Of a DNA stretch of 41,301 nucleotides, positions 30,342-37,707 are shown piece after piece. This DNA is from a virus. The notes beneath the pieces are model-generated. The model saw only the letters and a program-made list of their open reading frames with translations. It was not told the DNA's origin and did no database searches. Numbering within the stretch: position 1 is the first letter of the stretch; the number at the start of each line of letters is the position of its first letter. Both the position numbers and the translations under genes were made by a program. Location of the stretch: the IMG/VR virus record IMGVR_UViG_3300034061_006687, positions 1 through 41,301 of that record; one strand, 5' to 3'.

Positions 30342-30727
30342 TTGTTTGATAGTAAATTGCGGATGAGGTTGTATACCGATCTGTGCCTAAGAGCTTTTTT
30401 TGTATGCGTTTTGGCAGATTTAAATAAAATTTCTTTGTAATGTTTTGCAGAGCATTTAGGACACTCTATTTGCTGGCCGTGGCAGCGTTCATCGTCAAAG
30501 CATTTAGAGTGCTCCTCTAAGTATTCAGCTTCATTGCCTCTATCGGTGCACGATTGCGCTGCTCTTTCTGCTCGTCGCGCATCTGTGTCCAATCGCATTA
30601 AAATAGAAGTTGCTTCTGATGGGTCTTCTGGTCGCGGAATTTTAAATCCACACTCTGGGCAATGATTGTAACGAACGGCTAATATTTTCCCGCAGCACTT
30701 GAATCTGTTGTATCCGTATTGTTGCAT
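30338..30727 (-). CDS. Zinc-ribbon protein, A+T-rich gene, 129 aa
   Basis: It starts MQQYGYNRFKCCGKILAVRY. Two zinc-binding clusters are visible: C-C-G-K ... C-P-E-C-G-F near the N-terminus, and C-F-D-D-E-R-C ... C-P-K-C near residue 90. The C-terminus is basic (KSAKTHTKKALRHRSV). The gene is much richer in A+T than its neighbours, suggesting recent acquisition. Ribbons of this type bind nucleic acid or RNA polymerase. Lying directly before the late promoter, it could be a late regulator; this is inference. Confidence 0.7.
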   Translation of the reverse strand: MQQYGYNRFKCCGKILAVRYNHCPECGFKIPRPEDPSEATSILMRLDTDARRAERAAQSCTDRGNEAEYLEEHSKCFDDERCHGQQIECPKCSAKHYKEILFKSAKTHTKKALRHRSVYNLIRNLLSNK

Positions 30728-30730
30728 GTT

Positions 30731-30934
30731 TTATTGGAGTTGGAATTCGCGGCGGATGACGGTGAGGCTGAAGGTGTGGCGCATGCCGGGGGGCGAGGGG
30801 ATGGGGCGCAGGAGGCCGGCGTCGAGGTAGGTCCTGTAGGTCTGCTCGGTGATGCCGAGGAGGTCGAGGACATCGCGCTTGCGGAGGGCGTTAGTAGCAG
30901 CCGCCGCCGGTGACCTGGAGCTTGCCGGCGACAT
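30731..30934 (-). CDS. MerR/HTH_17-type DNA-binding protein, 67 aa
   Basis: The nearest in-frame start is the ATG at 30934, within the end of the terminase gene (44-base overlap). The core L-R-K-R-D-V-L-D-L-L-G-I-T-E-Q-T-Y-R-T-Y is a helix-turn-helix, followed by a wing (GLLRPIPSPPGMRHTFSL). The first 16 residues are low complexity because they lie in the overlap. It may regulate late transcription or take part in packaging as a small DNA-binding factor. Confidence 0.65.
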   Translation of the reverse strand: MSPASSRSPAAAATNALRKRDVLDLLGITEQTYRTYLDAGLLRPIPSPPGMRHTFSLTVIRREFQLQ

Positions 30935-32492
30935 CGTCGACTCCGCTGGCGAGGAGGTAGCGGAGGCAGTCGATGGGGTCTTTGCTGGCGCCCTTGGGGC
31001 CGTCTTTGCCGGTCCATTCTTTGAGGGCCCAGATGGTATTGGTGCAGCGGGCGCTGATGTAGAGGTGCGGTGCGTTTTCATGGTCGATGGGTTTTTGGTC
31101 GTCGTAGTAGAGGTGGTCGTTGATAAAGGCGATGCCCTCGGCGATGTTCTCGGCGGGGCAACTGCGGAAGGGCATGCCTTTTTCGGCAAGGTCTTCGAGG
31201 AGGGTGGTGGCGGTCTCGCGGGTGCCGACGACCACCGTGTTCCCGTAGCGGGAGTCGATCCAGCGTTCGAAAACCTCCACGCCGTCGATGGCCTCGATGC
31301 GCTGGATTTCCTGGATGTAGGTCTCGAGCCCGAAACCCATGGGGGTCTGGCCTTCGCCGGGTTCGCCGTCGGATTTTTTGCCCGAGGAAATGGCCCAGGT
31401 GCCGGGGTAGCCGAAGCCGGGGATGTATTCGTCCTCCTGCGGCCATTCGCGGTAAATCCACTTGCGGCCGGCGGCATCGACCTTTGCCCAGATCATGAAC
31501 CAGGGCTTCGTGCCTGCGGGATCGCAGAAGTGGTAGACGGTTCCCGTGGTGGGAACTTTATCGGGCGGGACGACATGCACGCCTTCGCGGAACCGCGGGA
31601 AACAGGTGGCGGTGGCTTTGACGGGGACGCCGTAGGCGCGGCAGAGGATTTTCTCGCGGGGCTGGCGGTCGAGCTCGACCTTCATGCGGTCGTAGCCGGC
31701 CCAGGGGTTGAGTTTTGTGTGGAAAAAATAAATCGCGGCTCGGCGGGTGGTGCATTGCTGGGAGACGGGGACCAACTCAAAGCCGGTGCCGGATTTGTCG
31801 GGGAGGAGTTCGGCGGGGACTTCTTCGAGGGTCTTGGCGCCTTGGAGGTATTGTTTGACCGTGGGCGAGTAGCCTTCGACCGGTGTGAAGGTGACGACGA
31901 GGATGCCGTTGCGGTCGAGGAGGCGGAATCGGATGGTTTCAAGCCAGTCGAGAGGGACAAGCTCGTCGCACCACGCTATGTCGATCTCGCCGCCTTCAAT
32001 CGTGCTGATGTCCTGGGAGTAGTTGCGGAACCAGCACTGGCTTTTGTTCGGGAGGACAAAGGTGTTTTCGGAAAAACCGTTTTTCTGGGTGTAGCTGATG
32101 TTCGTGATGCGGTCGCGCTTGGCCGTGCGGAGGTCCTTCGGCATGAAATTCCACAGGATCGGCTGCTGCATTGACACGGAGTTGTCGTTGGTCTGCTGGA
32201 AGCACCAGGCGCGGCTCTCGGGCTTGTCGATCAAGGTCCGCATGACGAGCTTGCCGGCCCATGTCGATTTGCCGGAGCGGTTGCCGCCGAGGACCAAGAT
32301 GTCCTTGTATTTCCTCGCCAACTCTTCCGCCCGCGCCCAGTGGTCGGGCTCGTAGCCGTAGGCAATCGGGTCGTCCTTCTCCAAGGCGATCCGGTGCTCG
32401 CGCTCGGCGAGGAGGCGCTTGGCGCCCTCGAAGTCGGCCTGGAACTGCTGGGGCGTGATAAACGGCAGGAGCGGGTGGTAGCTTTGCGTCAT
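30891..32492 (-). CDS. terL: Terminase large subunit, 533 aa
   Basis: It starts MTQSYHPLLPFITPQQFQAD. The packaging ATPase has Walker A GGNRSGKST at residues 69-77 and Walker B IDIAWCDE at about 170-177, with a coupling TFTPVEG motif near 200. The C-terminal RNase H-like nuclease region begins with FCDPAGTKPWF near residue 330, with further acids in WIDSRYGNTV. It cuts concatemeric or circular DNA and pumps it into the capsid through the portal. It overlaps the previous gene by ATGA. Confidence 0.93.
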   Translation of the reverse strand: MTQSYHPLLPFITPQQFQADFEGAKRLLAEREHRIALEKDDPIAYGYEPDHWARAEELARKYKDILVLGGNRSGKSTWAGKLVMRTLIDKPESRAWCFQQTNDNSVSMQQPILWNFMPKDLRTAKRDRITNISYTQKNGFSENTFVLPNKSQCWFRNYSQDISTIEGGEIDIAWCDELVPLDWLETIRFRLLDRNGILVVTFTPVEGYSPTVKQYLQGAKTLEEVPAELLPDKSGTGFELVPVSQQCTTRRAAIYFFHTKLNPWAGYDRMKVELDRQPREKILCRAYGVPVKATATCFPRFREGVHVVPPDKVPTTGTVYHFCDPAGTKPWFMIWAKVDAAGRKWIYREWPQEDEYIPGFGYPGTWAISSGKKSDGEPGEGQTPMGFGLETYIQEIQRIEAIDGVEVFERWIDSRYGNTVVVGTRETATTLLEDLAEKGMPFRSCPAENIAEGIAFINDHLYYDDQKPIDHENAPHLYISARCTNTIWALKEWTGKDGPKGASKDPIDCLRYLLASGVDDVAGKLQVTGGGCY

Positions 32493-32749
32493 TCGGGGTC
32501 TTTGGTGAAGGCGGATGTCTCGCGTAAAGTCTTGCGAAGGGCGCGGATGACGGCCTGGGCTTCAAGGAGCTGGTCGTTGACGGCGGCGAGTTGCTTTTGA
32601 AGGTCGCGGTTTTCGGCAAGGAGGGTGTCGCGGGTGCGGAGCAGCCGAGCGAAATTGTCGTCACCGGCTTCGCAACGGGGGCAATCAGTCGTAGGCAAAT
32701 TCCGGGCGTTGTTTAGGTCGCGCAGCGGGTTGTCTTCGATGGTGTTCAT
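32489..32749 (-). CDS. Small coiled-coil protein with CxxC, 86 aa
   Basis: It starts MNTIEDNPLRDLNNARNLPT. A C-P-R-C pair near residue 23 is followed by a long heptad-type helix (TRDTLLAENRDLQKQLAAVN). Translationally linked on both sides by ATGA overlaps and directly upstream of terL. It may support terminase assembly; unproven. Confidence 0.7.
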   Translation of the reverse strand: MNTIEDNPLRDLNNARNLPTTDCPRCEAGDDNFARLLRTRDTLLAENRDLQKQLAAVNDQLLEAQAVIRALRKTLRETSAFTKDPE

Positions 32750-32988
32750 TTGCAGATTTTGTCGATGGCTTGTTTGATTTCGTAAAACATGAAGGACACA
32801 ATCACCTTGTGTGCTTCTTTGCTGGGCAGTTGACGATTGACTTCCCGTTCCCAGTTCCACCGGTCCCGATAGGATTTGATGGTTTCCGGGTCGAAGGGGT
32901 CCGGAAGTCCGTGGCTGGCAATGATGGAATCCAGTTCCTTTCTTGGCAGGATGTTGTCATTTTTGCGGGGCCGTGGTTTGGGCTTCAT
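32746..32988 (-). CDS. Small basic protein, 80 aa
   Basis: It starts MKPKPRPRKNDNILPRKELD. Basic N-terminus, then a globular aromatic region (FDPETIKSYRDRWNWEREVN) and a C-terminal helix. ATGA overlaps join it to both neighbours. No family recognised; the basic start suggests nucleic-acid contact. Confidence 0.65.
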   Translation of the reverse strand: MKPKPRPRKNDNILPRKELDSIIASHGLPDPFDPETIKSYRDRWNWEREVNRQLPSKEAHKVIVSFMFYEIKQAIDKICK

Positions 32989-33116
32989 CGCACCGCCCCT
33001 CCCCCGCACAACGGACACACATCGAACCTCGGCGCCGCCGCCTCCCGCGCCGCGGCCACCACCGCCACAGCAAAGACCAGCACCGCCAATCCCAAAACAA
33101 TGTGCGCCGGTTTCAC
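32985..33116 (-). CDS. Small membrane protein with CxxC, 43 aa, GTG start
   Basis: The GTG at 33116 overlaps the previous TGA (GTGA). It starts MKPAHIVLGLAVLVFAVAVV, one transmembrane helix, and ends with DVCPLCGGGAVR, a possible zinc or thiol motif. Position in a packaging operon gives no hint of function. Size and overlaps make it plausible but not certain. Confidence 0.55.
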   Translation of the reverse strand: MKPAHIVLGLAVLVFAVAVVAAAREAAAPRFDVCPLCGGGAVR

Positions 33117-33379
33117 TCCTGCCCTCCTCGCAGCAGGGCGTTCGTCTTCGGCTTGGCGTCCACATACACGCCCTCCCCCACCCGCTCCACCATCAGCTTT
33201 TCGTTCGCCCGGTAGAACCGGTTGTCCCGCACTTGGACCATCAGGGTTTCCTCCTCGCCCATGTCCACGATCATCAACCGCGTGTTCCGCGGCTGCCTCA
33301 CTCGCGCCACCCTCGCCGGCTTCGGCCATTCGGGCGCTGTCTTCTCTTTTGTAGTTGCTTTGCTCTGCGGTTTTTTCAT
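33113..33379 (-). CDS. Small basic protein with beta core, 88 aa
   Basis: The ATG at 33379 starts MKKPQSKATTKEKTAPEWPK. A lysine-rich N-terminus precedes a beta unit (NTRLMIVDMGEEETLMVQVR then RFYRANEKLMVERV). The leader includes the GGGGTGACCAG motif 14-24 bases upstream of the ATG. Function unknown. Confidence 0.65.
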   Translation of the reverse strand: MKKPQSKATTKEKTAPEWPKPARVARVRQPRNTRLMIVDMGEEETLMVQVRDNRFYRANEKLMVERVGEGVYVDAKPKTNALLRGGQE

Positions 33380-33534
33380 AAAAAATTTCCGATGGGGTGA
33401 CCAGTGGGGGGAAAAATTGGAAACCCACAACGGCACCCCCCTCCCCCCCGGGGGTGGGTCATAACATGAGATAATCTACCAAATGAATAGTTGTGGCAAG
33501 GGGTGCTGTTGTTCATTTGCAGGGGTTTACGCAA
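33380..33534. promoter_or_regulatory. Intergenic region with G-tracts and GGGGTGACCAG motif
   Basis: There is no gene in these 155 bases. The plus strand has CCCCCCTCCCCCCCGGGGG near 33435-33460, so the minus strand carries G7 and G6 runs with quadruplex potential and a GC palindrome. GGGGTGACCAG lies at 33394-33404. The remainder is A+T-rich. It separates the small-terminase candidate from the packaging genes and may hold a promoter I cannot place. Confidence 0.4.
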
Positions 33535-34329
33535 TTACTCATTATCAGTCTCAACATCAGGGTCGTCCTCTTGAGAATCGGGGGCATTTTTTAGGGGGAG
33601 CGGAGCAGGTTTTGACTCGGGCGACTGCGGGGCTGGACTGGTCTCCACGGGGGTAAACTCACCCTCGATGACTGGCATCTTCGGGATGCTGTTGATGAGC
33701 TCCTCGTAGGACATGGCGTCGATCTTCGCCTTGATGTTGATGGCGATCTGGGCTGGGCCTTCGGAGTCCTTGACCTTGTCGTGGGCGATGCCGGCGGCGA
33801 GGATGCGGTCGGAGGGGCGGAGCTTTCGGAGGGCCTCGGGGTCTTGGAATGTATCGATGACGGAGTCCTGAGCGAGACGGCGGATGGTGCGCCACTTGTC
33901 CACGCTGACCTCTTTGTCCTTGTCTTTTGTTTTGGGGTGGTTCGCGATGATGCGTGTGACGACTTCCTGCTGTGTCCCGAGTCGTTCTTGGATGTTTCTG
34001 GTAGTTAGACCCGCAAGATAGAGCTCGGCGACGATGTCGCAGAGGTTGGCCATGTCGGTGGAGAGCTTGGACCAGTCGATGTCCGGGGATGTCTCCTTGG
34101 CTTCGGCTTGGGCCTTCTCGATCTTGGAACGGCCGGCAGAGTTGACGGCGCGGATTTTGTTTTCCTCGTTGCGGGATTCCTTCCAGGCAACGGCCTCGTC
34201 GAATGTCTGGGGGCAGCCCACCTCGAACCACTGGGTGGCGGTTTGAGGCGCCACATTGAAATGAGCGGCGAGCCGGACGGCGCAGGCCCAGGGTGTTTCG
34301 AGCTTCTTGACTTTGCGGGTGGGTTTCAT
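33535..34329 (-). CDS. Terminase small subunit candidate (HTH, Nu1-like), 264 aa
   Basis: I chose the ATG at 34329 (MKPTRKVKKLETPWACAVRL). The N-terminal unit ACAVRLAAHFNVAPQTATQW followed by EVGCPQTFDEAVAWKE is the Nu1-type helix-turn-helix that binds phage packaging sites. A second HTH-like unit (LAGLTTRNIQERLGTQQEVV), a helical oligomerisation region and a disordered acidic tail follow. The gene starts 21 bases from the TGGACA site array, so it could also recognise those sites as a cos/pac or autoregulatory element. Confidence 0.65.
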   Translation of the reverse strand: MKPTRKVKKLETPWACAVRLAAHFNVAPQTATQWFEVGCPQTFDEAVAWKESRNEENKIRAVNSAGRSKIEKAQAEAKETSPDIDWSKLSTDMANLCDIVAELYLAGLTTRNIQERLGTQQEVVTRIIANHPKTKDKDKEVSVDKWRTIRRLAQDSVIDTFQDPEALRKLRPSDRILAAGIAHDKVKDSEGPAQIAINIKAKIDAMSYEELINSIPKMPVIEGEFTPVETSPAPQSPESKPAPLPLKNAPDSQEDDPDVETDNE

Positions 34330-34349
34330 GGGATTTCCAGAATTCAGAA

Positions 34350-34509
34350 TTGTTGGACAAACTTGGGGGCATGGGGTGAAGTCCAACCAATCGATGTTTG
34401 TCCAGAATCATCCCCCTTTAGGGGGATTTCTGGACAACGATTGTTGGACAAACCCTGCCGTGTCCAAAAATCGATTTCTGGACACATTTCTGGACAATTG
34501 TTGGACAAG
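34350..34509. promoter_or_regulatory. Array of about eight TGGACA sites: candidate origin iterons or operator
   Basis: TTGGACA or CTGGACA occurs at about 34353, 34430, 34444, 34478, 34490 and 34501 on the plus strand. The inverse TGTCCA occurs at 34399 and 34461. Several are in longer words TTTCTGGACA and TTGTTGGACAA. A hairpin TCCCCC-TTTA-GGGGGA lies in the middle (34411-34426). The stretch is A+T-rich compared with its surroundings and fits between the helicase stop and the small-terminase start. Iterons next to a replication helicase, a packaging site, or an operator are all possible. Confidence 0.65.
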
Positions 34510-35994
34510 TTAATTTGAGCGGAGGGCGTCATAGATTTTCGATTTGGAGATGCCGTATTTCTTCTTCATGGCGGAGATAAAGGCGCCCATTGGTCCTGTG
34601 TGTGCGGCGTGCTCGGCCTTGAGTTGGATGAGGTCGGCAGCGGACAGAGAATGCTTGCGGCCGGCATGGCCCTTGGCGCCCGCGGGCTGCTCTTCCTCGT
34701 CGAGCTTGCCCGCTTCCCAATGCAGCCCCTGCTCGGCGTGTTGGAGGACGAGGGTGGTGACCGGCAGGCGGTGCTCGTCCACCACACCGGCGCGACCGCC
34801 GCGCTTGGCCAGCAAGAGCTTGAAGGTGCCTTCCTCTTTGGTCGTCTGGAGCACAGCGATAGCACGCGCCCAGTTGGTCAGTTCGCTGGATCCCAGCCCG
34901 ATATAGGCGTAGTCATTCGCGTTCCAATGCGCCCGGGCCTTGCTGTCACTCTGCGGCTTGCCGGTGTGGTGGCTCCACACCCACGCAAAGCCATTTTCAA
35001 AAGCGATGGGATTCAGCACACCGCGCAGGAACCTGCTCGCCACCGACTGCTGCGAAATATCATCCCCCACAAACGAGAGCAGCGGATCTCCAAAGACAAG
35101 GTCCACCGACCGCTCCCGCACCAGGTCCCGCACCACCGCGCCGAATTCCTCGCCCGCGGCCGCCGTCACCCGCACGAACTCCAGATTCTCGTTGAGCATC
35201 CGCAACGCCTCGTCCTGCGGCATGCCCGAGTGCGCCACCACATACGACATCACCCCCTGCACGATCTCCGCCATGTCGCCCTCGTCGTTCTCCGCCTGTA
35301 TGTAGAGACTCTTGAGCGGCCTCGCCGGCTTGATCCCGAAAAATGGCAACCCCAGCGCCCAGGTCATCGCCGCCTGCACTGTGAGCGACGACTTGCCCAC
35401 GCCCGACTGACCCACCAGCAGCAGCTGCCCGCCCTTGCACACCCACCTGTTCCCCAGCAGCGTGCTCGGATCCGCCTTCGGCTCGAAAGCGAAGAGCCCC
35501 TTGATCGTGTGCCGCTCCACGCCCGAACCCCTCACCGCCCGCAGCTTCTGGAGCGCCTTCGCCGCCTCTTCCGGCGCCACCTGCCCATCCACCAGCGCCT
35601 GCCCTATCTTCGTCGCCTTCCGCGCCGCCGCAGCCTCCGCGATGTCACTTAAAAACTCGCCGATGATCTGCCCGCCCTGCGGATTGTATTGCAGGGCGTC
35701 ATTCCCCAGCAGCAGCTCATCCCGCCAGTCCGGCTTGCCGGCGTCCTTCGCCACCCGTCCCGCCAGTTCCAGCCAATAGCTGTTCTTCTCCACCTCCTCG
35801 AGGATCGTCACCACCGAGACCGGGCGCCCGCGGTGCCGCAGGTTCAGCGCCGCCGCATAGAAGATCCCGTGCAGCGTCGAGGTGAATGTCTCCGGCTCGA
35901 TCACCGCCTCGTTCGGCACCCCATCGAACCCGCGGGCTCCGATGTAGCCCACGACGGCGCTTTCCTTTTCCGGGTGCGAGAGTTTGGCGGTCAT
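34510..35994 (-). CDS. RepA/DnaB-like replicative helicase-type ATPase, 494 aa
   Basis: It starts MTAKLSHPEKESAVVGYIGA. The N-terminal 130 residues are helical and resemble the DnaB N-domain (FTSTLHGIFYAAALNLRHRG, VVTILEEVEK). The RecA-type core has Walker A GQSGVGKSS at 195-203, a strand SLYIQAENDEGDMAE and Walker B DLVFGDP at about 298-304. A WSHHTGKP segment near 345 fits the RepA family. The C-terminus adds an HTH-like end (KKYGISKSKIYDALRS). It would unwind the origin and recruit host polymerase; no phage polymerase is seen. Confidence 0.85.
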   Translation of the reverse strand: MTAKLSHPEKESAVVGYIGARGFDGVPNEAVIEPETFTSTLHGIFYAAALNLRHRGRPVSVVTILEEVEKNSYWLELAGRVAKDAGKPDWRDELLLGNDALQYNPQGGQIIGEFLSDIAEAAAARKATKIGQALVDGQVAPEEAAKALQKLRAVRGSGVERHTIKGLFAFEPKADPSTLLGNRWVCKGGQLLLVGQSGVGKSSLTVQAAMTWALGLPFFGIKPARPLKSLYIQAENDEGDMAEIVQGVMSYVVAHSGMPQDEALRMLNENLEFVRVTAAAGEEFGAVVRDLVRERSVDLVFGDPLLSFVGDDISQQSVASRFLRGVLNPIAFENGFAWVWSHHTGKPQSDSKARAHWNANDYAYIGLGSSELTNWARAIAVLQTTKEEGTFKLLLAKRGGRAGVVDEHRLPVTTLVLQHAEQGLHWEAGKLDEEEQPAGAKGHAGRKHSLSAADLIQLKAEHAAHTGPMGAFISAMKKKYGISKSKIYDALRSN

Positions 35995-36028
35995 TCTTAT
36001 TCCGTCGATTTCGATGGGTTTAAAATCC

Positions 36029-36304
36029 TCACCCCTGCTCCACTACCCCGTCTTGCAGTCGTTCCAGGGCATCCTTCGCCATTCGCAACGCCCGCGCCTT
36101 GTCCGAAGACCACCCCAGCAAGTGGAACACTGTGCCGAACGCCTTGGTGCTCTCATCCCCCACGACCACTCGCCCCGCATACACCGGCCGGCGCAGGCTG
36201 CGGAGCGTCTCGATTCCGTATTGGAACCTCAAAAACTCATTCTCGCACTCGGGGTTGTGCCGCTCGACGAGCTGCACCTTCTGTTTCTTTTTGTTGGTTT
36301 TCAT
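36029..36304 (-). CDS. Small hypothetical protein, 91 aa
   Basis: It starts MKTNKKKQKVQLVERHNPEC. Lysine-rich N-terminus, then a mixed region (LRFQYGIETLRSLRRPVYAG) and a helical end. The ATG overlaps the methyltransferase stop. No family recognised. Confidence 0.7.
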   Translation of the reverse strand: MKTNKKKQKVQLVERHNPECENEFLRFQYGIETLRSLRRPVYAGRVVVGDESTKAFGTVFHLLGWSSDKARALRMAKDALERLQDGVVEQG

Positions 36305-37707
36305 GTGTTTGTCAGTTCTTCTATTAAAACGCGAAAAGCTCGCTCTGCTGTTGCTGGCACGACTCCGTTGCCGAGGAGTCGCAGTTCGTCGGTTCGATTG
36401 TCACAGGAGACGCACAGCTCGGCATAACCCAGCCCACCGGCAGGCCCATAAGGGTCTCCACCCAGCGGGGGTTCAATTTGCCCGCCATGTTCATTTTGGT
36501 CAGTTGTGCAGGGATCGTTTTGTGGGTCGTTGAATCTTGGTTGATGTTGTGGCCGTCTTGAAGTTGCGGCGTTGCCCACGCTTTCGGAGTCGCACCAACT
36601 TGATTCTGTAGGTAGATTTGCGTCGAGGTGTTCTGGTTCTTCTCCTCTGCTACGGACGGGGTGCGCCATTGCTTCTCCTTCGCATGAACAAACTCGCCCA
36701 ATGTTGCTTGTCCGCTGGCCATCCTCTTGATGTTGCTGTCCGCATCGGGACTGCTCTTCCAGTCGCAAGCTCTCGGCGTTGGAAATTGCTCCTGCATCAC
36801 CGCAATCGGTAGGGGTCGATGTAAATTGATCCCCTCCGCAGCTTTCCTGATCCTCCTCGCCTCCCAAGTCCCCAAAGACTCGCTCACCATTCCATCCAGG
36901 CTTCTTGCTGTCGGCCACAACCCTTGGCGGCTCCCATCCGTGCTGGGGTTCGCCGGGGCGGCTTGGCCATACTTGGTCATTGCATGGTGCAGGCTCACCC
37001 CGTGGAACCCGCCCTGCTCCAGATTGTTGTCCTTGCGTAACACAACCCCATCCCTGTGGTTCGATGTGTCCGGCGTCGGCCAGTTCGCCGCATCCTGCGT
37101 CACCACCGCGCAGAGGTAGCCCTTGCCCAGCATGTGGTCGTGACTCTTGGAGCCAATCGGCCCAGTGTCCTTGTATTCGCTGGCTCTTATCGTAGGCCAG
37201 GATGAAGACCCGCTTGCGCTGGTGCGGTGCGCCGACTTCAGCCGCGCTGAATATTCCCCACGCCGCTTTATAACCGATTGATTCCAGCTCTCCAATGACT
37301 TCTCGGAGTCCGAGGGAGATGTGGCCTTCGACATTTTCGAAGAAGCAAATGCGGGGTTGAAGAAGTCGAATTCCGTCTGCGATAAATGGCCAGAGGTGGC
37401 GAGGGTCGTCTGTGCCGAGGCGCTTTCCGGCTGCGCTGAATGGCTGGCAGGGATAGCCCCCAGTGAGGATGTCCACGCGGTCACGAAACTCTGACCATGG
37501 GAAGGATTTAAGATCCGTCCAGATAGGTGCCGGGTCCATGAGTCCCGCTTCCATTTTTGCGACCAGGTTCGCGCAGGCGAAGGCTTCGATCTCGCAAAGA
37601 GCGACCGTGCGCAGATTTCGGATAACTCGGTGCAGTCCAAGCTCAATGCCGCCGTATCCGGCACATAGGCCGATGTGTGTAATTGGCGCGGGAGTATCCA
37701 CATTCAC
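36301..37707 (-). CDS. DNA cytosine-5 methyltransferase, 468 aa, GTG start
   Basis: The GTG at 37707 overlaps the resolvase stop (GTGA). Motif I is HIGLCAGYGGIELGL (residues 11-25), motif IV with the catalytic cysteine is GGYPCQPFS (Cys87), motif VI ENVEGH, motif VIII QRKRVF, and motif X RLLGNGVVPATAERAF at the end. It transfers methyl groups from SAM to cytosine, probably protecting phage DNA. Between motifs VIII and X lies a long variable region (about residues 190-430) with spaced L-A-D-A, V-A-D-S, I-S-N-A, M-A-H-P and V-G-N-A. A second frame is open through almost the whole gene. Confidence 0.9.
   Translation of the reverse strand: MNVDTPAPITHIGLCAGYGGIELGLHRVIRNLRTVALCEIEAFACANLVAKMEAGLMDPAPIWTDLKSFPWSEFRDRVDILTGGYPCQPFSAAGKRLGTDDPRHLWPFIADGIRLLQPRICFFENVEGHISLGLREVIGELESIGYKAAWGIFSAAEVGAPHQRKRVFILAYDKSQRIQGHWADWLQESRPHAGQGLPLRGGDAGCGELADAGHIEPQGWGCVTQGQQSGAGRVPRGEPAPCNDQVWPSRPGEPQHGWEPPRVVADSKKPGWNGERVFGDLGGEEDQESCGGDQFTSTPTDCGDAGAISNAESLRLEEQSRCGQQHQEDGQRTSNIGRVCSCEGEAMAHPVRSRGEEPEHLDANLPTESSWCDSESVGNAATSRRPQHQPRFNDPQNDPCTTDQNEHGGQIEPPLGGDPYGPAGGLGYAELCVSCDNRTDELRLLGNGVVPATAERAFRVLIEELTNT
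36324..37703 (-). CDS. Long overlapping frame (+1) inside the methyltransferase gene, 459 codons
   Basis: The ATG at 37703 is four bases after the methyltransferase GTG and the frame stays open for 1380 bases. Its C-terminal two-thirds contain spaced S-W-P-T-I, N-W-P-T-P, L-W-P-T-A, F-P-T-P, W-R-T-P and W-A-T-P motifs, and then KLNPRWVETLMGLPVGW. From memory, the W-P-T-P series and the L-N-P-x-W-V-E-x-L-M-G block occur in phage cytosine methyltransferases in the main frame. So this frame is unlikely to be a chance shadow. It is either a true overlapping gene or the trace of an ancestral frame switch. Confidence 0.4.
   Translation of the reverse strand: MWILPRQLHTSAYVPDTAALSLDCTELSEICARSLFARSKPSPARTWSQKWKRDSWTRHLSGRILNPSHGQSFVTAWTSSLGAIPASHSAQPESASAQTTLATSGHLSQTEFDFFNPAFASSKMSKATSPSDSEKSLESWNQSVIKRRGEYSARLKSAHRTSASGSSSWPTIRASEYKDTGPIGSKSHDHMLGKGYLCAVVTQDAANWPTPDTSNHRDGVVLRKDNNLEQGGFHGVSLHHAMTKYGQAAPANPSTDGSRQGLWPTARSLDGMVSESLGTWEARRIRKAAEGINLHRPLPIAVMQEQFPTPRACDWKSSPDADSNIKRMASGQATLGEFVHAKEKQWRTPSVAEEKNQNTSTQIYLQNQVGATPKAWATPQLQDGHNINQDSTTHKTIPAQLTKMNMAGKLNPRWVETLMGLPVGWVMPSCASPVTIEPTNCDSSATESCQQQQSELFAF

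Noticed and set aside
34350-34509. CRISPR array
   Set aside because: Repeated words are only 7-10 bp, occur in both orientations and have irregular spacing of 12-50 bp. There are no long identical repeats or unique spacers, and no cas genes.
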